From: Isoetes taiwanensis
Lineage: Eukaryota > Streptophyta > Lycopodiopsida > Isoetales > Isoetaceae
DNA: 64,000 bases
Direction of reading: 5' to 3'
Assembly: GCA_021234155.1 (NCBI GenBank)
Contig: JAJEKV010000389.1
Span: forward strand, 126,001 to 190,000
The notes under the pieces were generated by a model. The model saw only the letters and a program-made list of their open reading frames with translations, was not told the origin of the DNA and ran no database searches. Positions within the stretch are counted from its first letter, which is position 1. Each line of letters starts with the position of its first letter. Positions 1 through 10,518 of this stretch are shown here, piece after piece. The translations under genes were made by a program, and so were the position numbers.

Positions 1-2411
1 ACTGTCTCGGTAAGATGATTTTTATGATTTTTTTCATTATTTTTGTATTTTTCTGCACGAGTTAGAGAGTAAGACACAAAAAACTGCACCTCAATCCGAG
101 GTCTGAGAAGGGAGATAGGGTTGTTTGAACATGACAGGGTCAAAACTGCTGCTTGTCTTCTATGAACCAATACTGGTTTCTAGAAAGCTGTTCCCAAATC
201 GAATCTCTAACTTTTATAGGAAAATGAATTTTGACCCAAAATTTTGAATATAAGTATTAGACAACTTGCTTTATCTAAGAAAAATGTCCATTAGCCTTGA
301 TGATGAGGTTTTGATTTTCTTTTATTTTTTCAATTACAAGTGAATGATAACTTATGTCTATATAGGAGTAAAATGATTCAAAGTCATCCGCAAAAAAATC
401 ACATTATGAAAGGTTACCACGATATGGAATCACCCCAAAAACAAACACGTAAAAAAGCCATAGCGTTTGTTTTCAAGAAATCAAGAAAGGTTCGTATTAC
501 CTGAAACCATTACCGGTCCACCTTCTTTTTAAAATTAAGAACTCCCTCATGTTAATCAATTTCAGTTTCAATTGCGGGATATAAGCACCTCATGAGCTAA
601 TCTATTCATTAAAAATAATCAATGCTCCTGATCTTGAGGTTTAGCATAAACTTTCTAGTGTTCATTCCAAGTTATCTGTTAGAGTACGCGTTCCATGGAT
701 TTCATAAACCTATGTATTGAATGGTGAACTCAAAACTTGTATTTTTTATCTTCTCAAGTTGTGGAAGCAATGCAAAAGAATGAAAACAAATATAAAAAGC
801 TAGAAGTATGAAAAATAAAGATAGATGCTATGTTCTGTTTCCCATAACCCGATTGGGTTCCGTGGACGCGTTAAAATTTTCTTCCTTCCTTCCTTCCATT
901 CTTTGGTCCACATGGCTTATGATCATTCAAGAAGCCGAACATCCTCATCTTAATTAGTTGGTTGCTAGAATTGCATTATTTAATGGTAAAGTTGAAGCAC
1001 AAGCAAACTGAACCTATATGAATCTCCACTCACCCTTCCAAAAATTATGTTAGAGAAGGTAGAAAATTGCCATATCATTGTATAAGTGACAAATGAACAA
1101 TAAATAAAATTGGTAATCATAATTAGAGAGATTTAATTCTATACCCAATTCGTTAATTGTGGACCATAATGGTCCATGCCCATTTATATTCAAATTTTAC
1201 ATATAGTAGTATGTTATTTTTAACATCAAATTGGAGATCTATGTTGCCAATGAAGCTTGAACCCATAAAAATTATAGTCTATCATGAAAGACAAGCTAAA
1301 GTTACTATTATTATACCTAAAGTAGGAACTCTTAAAAGAAAAACACGTGTACTAAGTTTATGATAGTAAAAAATAAGAAGATTTCATCGTGTGTTTTGCA
1401 CTAAGACGATACAAACTATATTTTAAACTTCTATCACATGTTTCGTCAATCATGAGTTGAAAAAGACTGCTATCTTGCTTTAAAATATGGCAAGCCTAAG
1501 TACAAACCAAAAATGGTCCATGTCTATTTTAAATCAAATCTTGTACATAATATGTTACTTTAACATGAAATTCAAGATCTATGTTGCCAAGGAAGGGTGA
1601 CATTCATAAAAAATATTGCCTACCATAAAAGATGAGTTTTTGTATTATTACCTTAGCTAAACTCTAATTTTGTGTAGTGGCAACCACTTCTAAATGTAAA
1701 GAATACATGGTTATTCACCATATTTAAGTTCATAAAATTCTTTATTATGAATGTATAAGTGGAATGAATGGAGTGCATTATTTATTGCCTTTAGAAAGCT
1801 TATATATAAGTTTAGTTAAACCACGTTAGTTCTATTTTTGTCCTGGATTCTGTATCGAATCTTCTTTAGTGAAAATTGAGATCAACATGACTTATAGACA
1901 TTTCAAAAAATTATTGGACTATAGCTCTTAGAGTTGACAACTTATGGCCGCAAGTCTTACATCAAAACTTGTTATAGTAAAGGAGAAACAATTCACAACC
2001 TCAAACAGCTTTTTTGAGCTAAAAATGGTTTGACGACTTCATATAATGCCATCTAATAGCAACGAAACATGAAAACATGTAAATCAACATGTTTTATCTT
2101 AAAACGTAAATTATTTTCAATTTTAGAAACGTTTGGACCCCTTTATGCTAGAAAGTTTGAAGAATGCAGTTCTGGCCTGGCGTAAAAACTGCTGAAATCA
2201 ATGAGGTTTGGGCAATCACCACAACATATCAGTAAATCTATTGGTCATGAAATTCTCCACGGCCATAAAGAATCGAGTGAAGATTCCAAAAGTGGTGGTA
2301 TCTTGTGAAATGGAAATTTCTCTTGTTAGATACCTGGGTTTAAGTGGCAGAGGGTATGCTGGACCAATTATGGTGGATGAACCCAGAATAGTTCCAGTAA
2401 CAACTCTAGTG
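1..2411. other. AT-rich non-coding left flank
   Basis: No gene is recognisable on either strand; open stretches are short and look random. It contains a short (TTCC)n run near 881-897 and one diverged internal direct repeat, listed separately. It has no counterpart elsewhere in the window: homology to the distal copy starts only at about 2412. Confidence 0.6.
1171..1670. repeat. Diverged direct repeat pair (about 1171-1327 and 1515-1670)
   Basis: The two stretches share the order ggtccatg, then atatgttactt or tatgttatttt, then aacatcaaatt or aacatgaaatt, then agatctatgttgccaa, then cataaaaa and accataaaagat or atcatgaaagac. They differ by substitutions and small indels, so this is an old local duplication. 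No coding content is seen. Confidence 0.6.
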
Positions 2412-2526
2412 TTAAAGGCTTGCTCTATATAACCCTTGCCCCTCCAAGCCCATTCTTCACTCCAGCCAAAACAACCACCTTTTTAAACTGTTAATAAAGC
2501 CCGGCAACGCCGGGCACCATAACTAG
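2412..2526 (+). mobile_element. Helitron 3' terminus (truncated element)
   Basis: A 7-bp hairpin (GCCCGGC, loop AAC, GCCGGGC) lies at 2499-2515. It is followed after 7 nt by CTAG at 2523-2526 and then T. A 3' hairpin followed by CTRR and inserted before T is the known Helitron 3' signature. In the related block at 53948 the homologous sequence begins exactly at the T after CTAG, with different sequence before it, so the end is well placed. The 5' part is missing because the duplicated segment starts at 2412. Confidence 0.7.
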
Positions 2527-3783
2527 TTCATATTATTTGGGATTCTGGCTATATGTTCATGCAAAAATCTTCAAAGGATGAGAAGTGCGTAGAAGCAGTC
2601 TTGTGCATATGCAAAATTACAGAGAGCACATACTTATTGCTCGAATTCATCAATGCCAACCCAAAATTTGCATCATTTGATCTATTAGCATAAAGTTCTG
2701 CTGTAAGGTCGCTCAAATTAAGAGCAAAATAAATAATGGGTATATCATTGCACATGGGAATATAGGGATGCATAAGACTCTTATGGACGAATCTTAGGCC
2801 TATGGACGAATTTTGGGCCTGCGACAAAATCTAGAATAATCAAATTGCTATATTGCGCATTTGAAGCAAGTATGGAACCAAACCAAACAATTACGCGCTA
2901 GTCAGGCGGCATTCTAACAAACAATTTTTGCAAATCCCTAAATGCTCCTGTTTTTGTCAATCTTTTTTGTTTTATAAAGATATTTCACGGGCACATGAAA
3001 AAAAGCGGATAAAGAAGCTAGTGACAATTTTTATCATATCAATTGTAGCATCCACATACGCGAGAATAGCAAAATATGGCTACAACAGCAAGTTGTAGTG
3101 GAAAACTCATAAGTGCAGTTTTACAATTTAAAATTTGTAGTGGTTGGTCGCCAACAGCCCAAGGGATAAAATGCATGTGACATCTAGGATCTGGATAAAG
3201 AATGAAAGTCGGCAGTTAAGCAAACTCTCTGTTCCACTGAACATTAAGAAAAATGATGAATCTGATGTGGATGGGCAACGGATTTGGTCAAGGAAGTACG
3301 TCGCATCAAGCGAGTCTATGGGCAATTCATGCTGCACCCATGTATGCGCACAAAATCTTTGTAAAATGTTGGTCGATTTGGGTACAACCCCCATTGAAAT
3401 TAGAATTAATGATTCCAGGGAGTTTTGGTAGAAAGACGGCATAATACTTTAAATTAGATAACACAGGCAGGCAGATCGGTACGATCACATCCTGTTTGTG
3501 ATAGAGTAAAAGCGAGCACATCTGCTGCTTCATCACCTTCGTTTTACAGCCCCTCCACCTGATGTGGCACAGATCCAGACCGCACAATCTAGACATCAAG
3601 GGCTGGGATAATGCCATGTCAGAGGAGGGGCTGCAAAACGAAGACTACCCCTGGCAAAAGCTACTCAAGACTGTAAGGCCAAATCTTTCGCCATGTTTGA
3701 AATAAATACCAACTTCTTTGTGTTTTACATTTGTCTATGCAAAGATCGCGAAAACCATTGATGAAGGCGGAGCATGTAGCTAC
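2527..3783. repeat. Conserved non-coding block, copy A (three in window)
   Basis: The block recurs at 53948-55213 and 56056-57297. No gene is recognised; the open frames on both strands are not conserved between the copies. Features inside are a foldback at 3537-3643 and a stretch near 2560-2660 that also resembles an older relative near 53340-53420. Its function is unknown; it may be an old repeat or an intron-derived piece. Confidence 0.75.
3537..3643. repeat. Foldback: 33-nt arms, 42-nt loop
   Basis: The left arm (3537-3569, cttcgttttacagcccctcc...) is nearly the reverse complement of the right arm (3612-3643). There are a few mismatches and one one-base bulge. The same foldback is present at 57057-57163. 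In the third block (about 54973-55076) the left arm is disrupted. The size is compatible with a MITE-like foldback or a hairpin RNA precursor; the sequence alone does not decide. Confidence 0.65.
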
Positions 3784-5760
3784 ACTATACAGAGAACAAT
3801 ATGACATGGTATTTAATCTGACTCCATTATTTACATTCTTCTGATACTAATTGCTAGTAATTCACACAGAAATCTTCCTGAAGCTGAAGCATGGTAGTAA
3901 TTCACACAGACAGAAATCTTCCTGAAGCTTCTAGTCTTCTGATAGAATATAGAATTATCGAACTAATTCTAATTAGTACTAAGTTAGATAGGCTAGTTAG
4001 ATAGCCTTAGTCCGGACCTTCATGTTAATATAGAATTAGTACCCATCTTAAAAAATCGGCAAACTGCAAATAATCCGTGGGCTTGACGGAAAGTCAAAAA
4101 CATCGACTCAATTTGAGCATGAAAGTAGTTTTTGTCCTCGTGCACTATGTATAGTTTGTTTTCTTAAAAATAATGTAGTTTTCCGCAGCTAACAAAAAAC
4201 AGGGGAGAGGAGACTCCAACAGACTGTAAGCACGGATAAGTTAGTTTCTTGTGGAGCAAACACTTCCAAGAGAGCAAAGATCTTGAAGATCTTAAACGCA
4301 AACATGGTTGGATTTGCTTGATTGAAAGCTAAACACGCCCATTAATTTTGCAGCAGATGGGCAATCAAACTGCCCCACAAGATACAAATTGGGCCAGATT
4401 CAATCGAAAAAACACAGCAATCAAGGGCAATTTGACATGCACTTGGCCGCTTCTGCTGTTTTTGGGTTTGCGGAGTGATTTGGTGGGGATTTTTGGATGG
4501 ATTAAATTTAAAGAGGATTTAGAACATGGGTTTGTGAGACACAGAAAGGACATAACTAACCCATTTAAAAGCTGACAGAAATGAAATTATGCCTAGAAGC
4601 TATTTTGAAAGACAGATCTCTGAAGCCGGTTTTGGCATGGCCAATGTTACTGGATTTGACAGAACTCTTAGCTGCTTCTGCTTCCGGATATGCTCGTTAT
4701 AAAACTGATGTGAAATTTACCCTTTGGCGCAGAGCTTCTGCAAGAAGCAAGGAAATAGAACTGTTTGAGATCTGAAGCTTTGCCTGGCTAAGTTATTTCA
4801 AAAGGATGTTCGATTTGTGCTGCTTCAAGATCCACACAGAATATTTGAGTTGTTTACTCAAACAGAGTTGTCATAGCCAAAGATCAATCTATTCAAAAGA
4901 AATTCGGCCTCAACATACAGGCTCCCAAAGGCAAATTTGGCCTCGAAATATTGCCTCTGGCACAGATGGTAGAGGAAGAGATTCTGAAGCCGACCCTACT
5001 ATAAGAAATCCAACTTTTCTCAAGCATTTATCTTAAATTTATGCTCGCTGCATCAATTTTTGAACTCGAATCAAACATTACTTACAGTGGGCGATTTCAC
5101 CTTAATCTGAGTCGGAAATGGATTCTCTTCCCACACTACACTTCCTGCAAAACCGAATTCAGAGTTACTCCACAATCCACATCTAAGCAATCTACAACTT
5201 CCAATTCAGCAACATACTTTTCGGCCATCCAGACCCATCCTAGCCCCAAATTAAAAGCAATAGGCAACGTTTCTTCCTCGCATTCACAAAATCTTAAGCT
5301 TCAAACTAAGCCTAACTAGGGCGCCGATTGGGAGAATTTAGAAACGAAGAGGCAGCCCAAAATTTATTCATTCAGGCTTGTTTGCTTCAATACAATTGCC
5401 TGAGCTCCACTTTTGTAACCGGTTTTTTTTTGGAATATATATAGAAGGATAATGTAAAAGTTTGAGAATATAAGTTAACTTAAATGCGGGCTTGCTTATC
5501 GGCCTGTATGGGTGGCCCGGACAGCTGGATTTACTATGCCAGCCAGCCTGCTGTGAAATGAAATGGCCCCATTTGGATCGAGAATGGGAATTGCATTCCA
5601 AGATGGGATTGTTAGTTAGATCTTTAAGTAGTTACCTCTAAGTTAATTCCATTCTAGGTTTATCTAGCCGTCCTTTGGGTCGTGCCATGTTTAACTTATT
5701 AGCTAAAACCGCAAGTAGCACGAATGAACGAACGAACGAATGATGCATTAAAGAATACAT
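3784..5760. other. Non-coding or unrecognised region upstream of protease
   Basis: About 2 kb that is nearly identical in copy 4 (57298-59280). Small open frames (for example 4348-4575 and 4581-4775 on +) are kept in both copies, but only because the DNA is almost identical. None matches a family I know and none has clear splice structure. A direct repeat of ttcacacag...aaatcttcctgaagct lies at 3860-3930. It may hold protease upstream control sequence. Confidence 0.5.
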
Positions 5761-5769
5761 ATGTAAGGC

Positions 5770-5777
5770 TATATAAA
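5770..5777 (+). promoter_or_regulatory. TATA box of protease copy 1
   Basis: TATATAAA lies 59 bp before the start codon at 5836 and is conserved at 59283-59290 in copy 4 with the same spacing to the ATG. The leader between them contains catccatccatggagcaac, a piece of which reappears at the 28966 junction. Confidence 0.6.
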
Positions 5778-5835
5778 TGTCCAATCCATCCATCCATGGA
5801 GCAACAAAACCACCAATTTTGAGTCTGTATTAGCC

Positions 5836-7104
5836 ATGGATACCAAGTCTCTCTTCATCTCGTCTTTCTTGTTGATGTGTGTGTTGGCTACGCCAAACGG
5901 TATAAGCGATCCCCCCGGATCAGTTCAAAGGTTGGGTGGCAAAACATAATAAATCATATTCCAGTCCCGCAGAGTTTGGCAAGCGTTTCTCCATCTACAA
6001 GCAGAACGCAAAGCTGATTGCAGACCTAAATCGAAAGGGAAATGGAAGCGTTGTGCTACGCCTCAATCTGTTTGCAGACCTAACCCAGCAAGAATTTGCT
6101 GCCAGGTATTTGGCAGCTCCAACTAGGCTGGACAAGAGAAGCAGAGGCAATTATACAACTCTCAGTGGTGACAGTGCTAAAGTGCCTAAGTCCAGATTTG
6201 GAGAAACCGGGGGTAGTTGGAGATGTCAAAGATCAAGGCAAGCTGGTGGTAAGCTAGTCTAACAAACAATCAAACTTTAAGCATAAAATGTTAAGAATGA
6301 ATGGTAACTTAAGATCTTTGTTGTGCTTGTCCTTGTGGTGTGCGAGGATCTTCTTTGGCGTTGGCGTCGTTTCGTTTCGGGTGGAGAGTATCAACGCCAT
6401 GAAGACGAATCACTTTGTTTATCTTTCTGAACAAGAGCTTGTAGATTGTGACTCTTCCAGCAATGGCTGCAATGGAGGATTGGCTGCTAATGGCATGAAA
6501 TTCATTTCAAAATACGGCATAGACACCGAAAATCACTATCCCTATTCGGCTACAGATGGTGTATGCATGAGTAATAAGGTTGTTCTTTTTTCCTTTCCTT
6601 TTTTCGTGCTGTCTCTATTATTATTATTATGTGCGAGGCAGGTCTAGATTAACATGCTTTGCTTTGTTGCAGCGAAATGTGGTGAAAATCGATGGCTATG
6701 GCTATGTCCCCAAATACAATGAGGCACAACTTCTTAAGGCTGTCATACGCCAGCCCATCGCCGTGCGCGTGGATGCCACTTATCTCCAATTTTATAGCAG
6801 CGTAATTCCTCCTCCTGCTCCCCTTCCGCCTCCTCTATATATTATGTTGTTTGCATCTTTCTTATAAAACTTTGGATTGTATTGGCAGGGCATTTGGAGC
6901 AACTACTATTGTGATCCTTACGTTGTCAATCATGCCATGGTCATAGTTGGCTATGGCAGGGACGCAAGTTATGGTTTAAACTACTGGATCGTGAGGAATT
7001 CCTGGGGAAGCTCATGGGGCGAGAGTGGATACGTCAGATTCTTGCGCAATGATAACACTTGTAATATCAACTACCAACCTACATATCCCATCAAGAAACG
7101 TTGA
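5836..7104 (+). pseudogene. Papain-like cysteine protease, copy 1 (four exons, damaged active site)
   Basis: C1A family protease, a secreted or vacuolar endopeptidase made as a prepro-enzyme. Apparent exons are 5836-6248, 6357-6578, 6673-6801 and 6899-7104. Exon 1 starts MDTKSLFISSFLLMCVLA, a signal peptide, followed by an I29 inhibitor prodomain (FGKRFSIYKQNAKLI, LRLNLFADLTQQEF). Later exons show SEQELVDC, GCNGG, the His motif [11 protein letters not shown] and the Asn motif [17 protein letters not shown]. Damage: an extra C near 5911 shifts the frame to a TAA near 5947; the VDWRNQG motif at about 6192 is altered; the GSCWAF active-site segment at 6357-6390 has lost its catalytic Cys; and the acceptor reads gag instead of cag. 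Nearly every lesion sits at a CTG/CAG/CCG site, so technical error is possible. Copy 4 (59349-60607) shows the intact motif. Confidence 0.85.
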
Positions 7105-9000
7105 GCTCAAAAACCATAAGACACCCAAAAATTTAACCACTATAATAAGCCACTAAAAAACCACTATAGATGGGTTTTTTATGCTAAATATTTCATTCTT
7201 AATAAAAACCACATAACATAGTGGTTTTCATAACTAGTACATGGTTATGCATGTTGATTTTTTGTTATAGCATGGTTTATTAGAACCGTTATTAATTTTT
7301 TACATTGTTTCTAGCATCGTGGTGGTCATTCATGTTGATTTTTTAGCGTAGCCTAGTTTATTAAATTGACAATGGTTTATAACGTGGTTTTCAACCTCAT
7401 TTTAAAGATTTTTCAATTGTCACTTGGAGAAGTTTTTTTATTGAAGGACATCATTCTATTCATCATCACATCATGAGTACATTCTACATTACTTTATTCT
7501 ACATATATCACATGAAAGCCAATCCACTACCTAGACTTGATATGCTAGGAGGTGCTTTGCATGTGATTATCGAGTACATATGGCAGGTTTAAGGTGTCTA
7601 CCACAGGATCGGTTGGTCATACTTGAACCCGTGACCTCGGGGCAATGGATTTTAAGGTCTCCATTACTAGACCGATATTGTCACTTGGAGAAGTTGAAGT
7701 AGTCCTTAGTATGGTTTTTATACCAATTTAAATGCCATGGTGGTTATTTATGCTAGTTTTCTATTATCACAATGTATGTTGCAAAAAATGGTTGTAATTT
7801 GTAGCATGGTTTTCAATATAGCGTTACTTGGAGTAATCCTTCATAGGTATCACCTAAAAGGATGCGGCTATCCATACTGGCTACTCATTTAAGGCATCCA
7901 AAAACAATTGTCATAAGTAACCGTTATCAATCCACTGTAGATATAGTCCTTTGTACTTTAGCAGACTTGCCTAAACTGACGTGAAACATTCCTTTGATTC
8001 TTAGCATGTCCATGTGTCTGCCAACGTGATATAAATATGATGTGTCTTTATTTATACTGCTAGATTTCCAATCTTCTAATCGCGCGACCATGCAAATTAA
8101 AAGATTCCTATAAAAATGCCTTTGCATTCCGCCCTCTAACCGAGCATTAATTTAATTGAGCTAGAACAATGGCAATATTATAAGCCAACTTTGCGTTTAA
8201 TGCATCAAGAATACTTTTCGGCAAAGGAAACCAGCAAAAAATGGTAAGCGTTTTGTTTTGCAGTCCGATAAGCACGTGCAAAATGGCCCACGTACCAGCT
8301 CGAGAACATCCAAAGATAGAAGATATGCCAAATTTGCAACAAAAACCAGGAAAAGGTACCGCCTTAGCTATTCAAGAGAATATGCAAGAAAGTTACATTT
8401 GCAAGGTTTTTGTTTTAGATTGCGTAAAGATTTTTAGAGACAGATCGATAGTTTGCTATTGGATCTAAAATATCTCTTTCTCCCAATGAAGAAGAGAAGG
8501 AATGGACTCTACATTTAGGAATGCATTTCTTTTCTCTGCATCAATTCTTTTCGAACTGCTCCCTATTTCTGCTAGGTGTCTTGGTAAAAGATGCGACTTC
8601 TGAGAGGTCAAGTATTAAGAAAAATGAACGTGAGATACAAATCTCAAATTCATTCTCATAGTCACAAGCAGTCACTCACAAATTTTTAATCATTGGACCA
8701 CTATAATTGCAGTGTTTGTGGATTGTAGATTTGATTTAGAAGCATTGACATCCATTCGGATACTGTCGAGCTTATGTTCCGTCTAAGAAATTGTGGAAAA
8801 TGGGGAGCTATAGACACGTGCCACCAAATATATGTTAGATAGATAGTGGAAAATGGGGAGCCATGGATATATGCCACCAAATATGCATCAATATAATGGA
8901 AAATGGTCTCACTTTGAGGAACACTTTATATGCCAAAAATGGGGCTTAACTTAGAAGCTTAAGATGCCTTGTAAATTTAATTAATATCTCATGTCACACA
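7105..9000. repeat. Downstream block, copy 1
   Basis: This block follows the protease stop in all four copies (also 14043-15680, 26815-28415 and 60608-62227). It opens with short hairpins: AAAACCAC paired with GTGGTTTT near 7150-7185, and again near 7203-7226. It is also rich in short atggttta and gtggttt motifs up to about 7820. No conserved reading frame is seen. The hairpins right after the stop may lie in the protease 3' UTR. The repeated motifs could be subterminal repeats of an old DNA transposon; this is inference. Confidence 0.6.
7435..7676 (-). mobile_element. tRNA-derived SINE with target-site duplication
   Basis: A 242-bp insertion flanked by a perfect 19-bp duplication, attgtcacttggagaagtt, at 7416-7434 and 7677-7695. 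The three other copies of this block have a single uninterrupted target, so they are empty sites. On the minus strand the element starts near 7676 with an A-box-like stretch (about 7661-7672), then a B box GGGTTCAAGT (about 7621-7630). It ends in a short A tail, read as T7435-7439 on plus. Pol III boxes, A tail and TSD together define a SINE. It entered copy 1 after the duplication. Confidence 0.88.
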
Positions 9001-9600
9001 CCTATTGCCTATTGTGGGATATGCTGAAAAGTTATTTGAGGGGCATGCATGAGAATTATTTGAGAAGATGTAGCTCAATGGTGTACTCTGCTGCTAAAGA
9101 CGGGTAAAAACATAAATACCTATTGAGGTTGCACAAAGGGCACTTTACATAGATCTTGTTCTAGGTAGTACATTGGTGCGTTGGACAACAATTACATAAT
9201 GTGGAATGAATGAGGATGGCAGCATGGCTATGCATTGCTTCAAGAATATGCAAAAGCGTGGTATAAAGTGCATGGCTATGCATTGCTTCAAGCTGATATT
9301 GTCTTCCCTCTGCATACAATCATGATAATCTAGAAGTATTTTGAAATGATGGAAGTAGAATATGGTATTGAGTCAATAGTAGACAATAATAATAATCACA
9401 TGCTCGATCTTCTTGTTCGGACTCAATAGTTTGTATGAGAATGGATTTGCTTCAATCCATGCCAATCATCTTATCAATGACGACTTTGCCCAGTAATTGC
9501 AAAGTATGAGGAAGTTGATTTAGGTTTCAAATACTTTCAAGAAATGAATCCACATGATGATGCCTCTTTGAACAAGTGCGTGGAAGACGTTATCTTGTGG
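9001..9600 (+). pseudogene. PPR protein relic (E/DYW-type region), copy 1
   Basis: Pentatricopeptide repeat proteins are organellar RNA-binding proteins. In shifting plus-strand frames the stretch shows PPR wording: GYAEKLFE near 9018, ELFEKM near 9054, GMNEDGSMAMHCFKNMQ near 9200, and KYFEMMEVEYGIESIV then HMLDLLVRT at 9334-9426. These match the pattern of terminal PPR/E motifs (YF..M...YGI.P...HY..M.DLLGR). Stops and frameshifts are frequent in all three copies (also near 15680-16260 and 28420-28960), so this is a dead fragment, not a gene. A 33-bp stretch with gcatggctatgcattgcttcaag is duplicated near 9223 and 9270. Confidence 0.72.
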
Positions 9601-10050
9601 AATGCGAACTACCTGTTCCCTGCACGGTAAAGTGGTAATTATAAATTAATGTTGTACCATATGTAATAAGATAAGACAAATATTAAATATTTGACATGCA
9701 TATGCATGCATTTGTTTTGTTTGGCATGCATAAAGAAACATGTAAATGTTCTATATTTATTTTGTTTAGCGAGGCAATTAAATTACTACTACAAGAAACT
9801 TATCGCGGCGGCCTATCGGCCACCGCGAACGTTTCTCTTTACTGGCTTAGTGTTAGTTCCAGACCCAAGCATTATGAAGGGCATTTCAAAATAAAAATTT
9901 TCGAGAACCATTTTTTAAATTGGTTAAGAAAAGCAATGGTAAGAAGCACCAAAGACATTAAGAAAAAGGAGATATTGTTGTTCTTTACCCTCGAAAACTA
10001 TTACAACAAATCCAAGAGAACCAGGAAAAGCCAACAGAACAGTCTGGGAA
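9601..10050. other. Non-coding, with CACTA-like terminus
   Basis: AT-rich with no gene. ACTACAAGAAA at 9788-9798, followed by a GC-rich palindrome (CGCGGCGGCC TATC GGCCACCGCG, 9804-9827), resembles the terminal end of plant CACTA transposons (consensus CACTACAAGAAA). The expected leading C is a T here. No matching opposite end was found. The equivalent in copy 2 (about 16440-16510) is strongly altered. Confidence 0.4.
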
Positions 10051-10051
10051 T

Positions 10052-10151
10052 GGATGTGGTGCAAGGAGCAAAAGCCTTTGGATGCCAAGTTGCATATTAT
10101 TCCAAGAACCAGAAGCCAGATTGTGCTTTCCCGGATGTTCCTAATTATTAA
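10052..10151 (+). pseudogene. 2-hydroxyacid dehydrogenase (hydroxypyruvate reductase-like) fragment, copy 1
   Basis: The frame ending at the TAA at 10149-10151 reads GAKAFGCQVAYYSKNQKPD and then FPDVPNY. In plant hydroxypyruvate or hydroxyphenylpyruvate reductases the NAD-binding domain continues from the glycine-rich loop as RAEAFGC.ISYYSR..K, which fits. The glycine motif itself is degraded (LGMDVVQ). The rest of the enzyme is absent on both sides, so this is a captured or decayed exon of about 33 codons. A more damaged copy lies at about 16690-16800. Confidence 0.6.
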
Positions 10152-10518
10152 TCATATTAACTAGGAAATTACAATCTGAAAAAAAAAGAGCAAGTGCCAA
10201 GTAGAAAATTTTGGTTTATATAAATTACAAATGCTTCAATGAAGAATTTGTTGGTTTTGCTATGCAAACAGCATTATTGGCTAGTCTCGTCCATTTTGTT
10301 ACATAAAAGTAGCAGGTCAACAACACGGGCATAAGAAGGTGACCTGAAATTCATAACATAGGTGACAGTATTGCCATGCAACTACTTGTTCGAGTTGTAC
10401 AGTGTCAAGTGAGATTGCTATGTTTTATGGTTGAATTATTACAATAAGGAAGAAATGTTTGTCTGCATCAAAAAGAGTCACCGCACAAGCATGATAGGTA
10501 TTCATATTGCACTGGTAC
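10152..10518. other. Non-coding; contains the empty Helitron site
   Basis: No gene. At 10353/10354 the sequence ...aaattcA|Taacatagg... is uninterrupted; in copy 2 the 1.84-kb polypurine Helitron sits exactly between this A and T. Confidence 0.75.

Noticed and set aside
2412-2526. Complete 103-bp mini-Helitron starting TCTATATAAC at 2424
   Set aside because: The base before TC is C, not A, and the homologous segment itself starts at 2412, so the 5' end cannot be established.
4348-4575. 75-codon plus-strand frame, identical at 57864-58091
   Set aside because: Conserved only because the whole segment is nearly identical; no family match, no splice or codon evidence.
9696-10151. 151-codon plus-strand frame taken as one protein
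   Set aside because: Only the last 30-odd codons resemble a family (dehydrogenase); the first part spans the CACTA-like end and AT-rich DNA.
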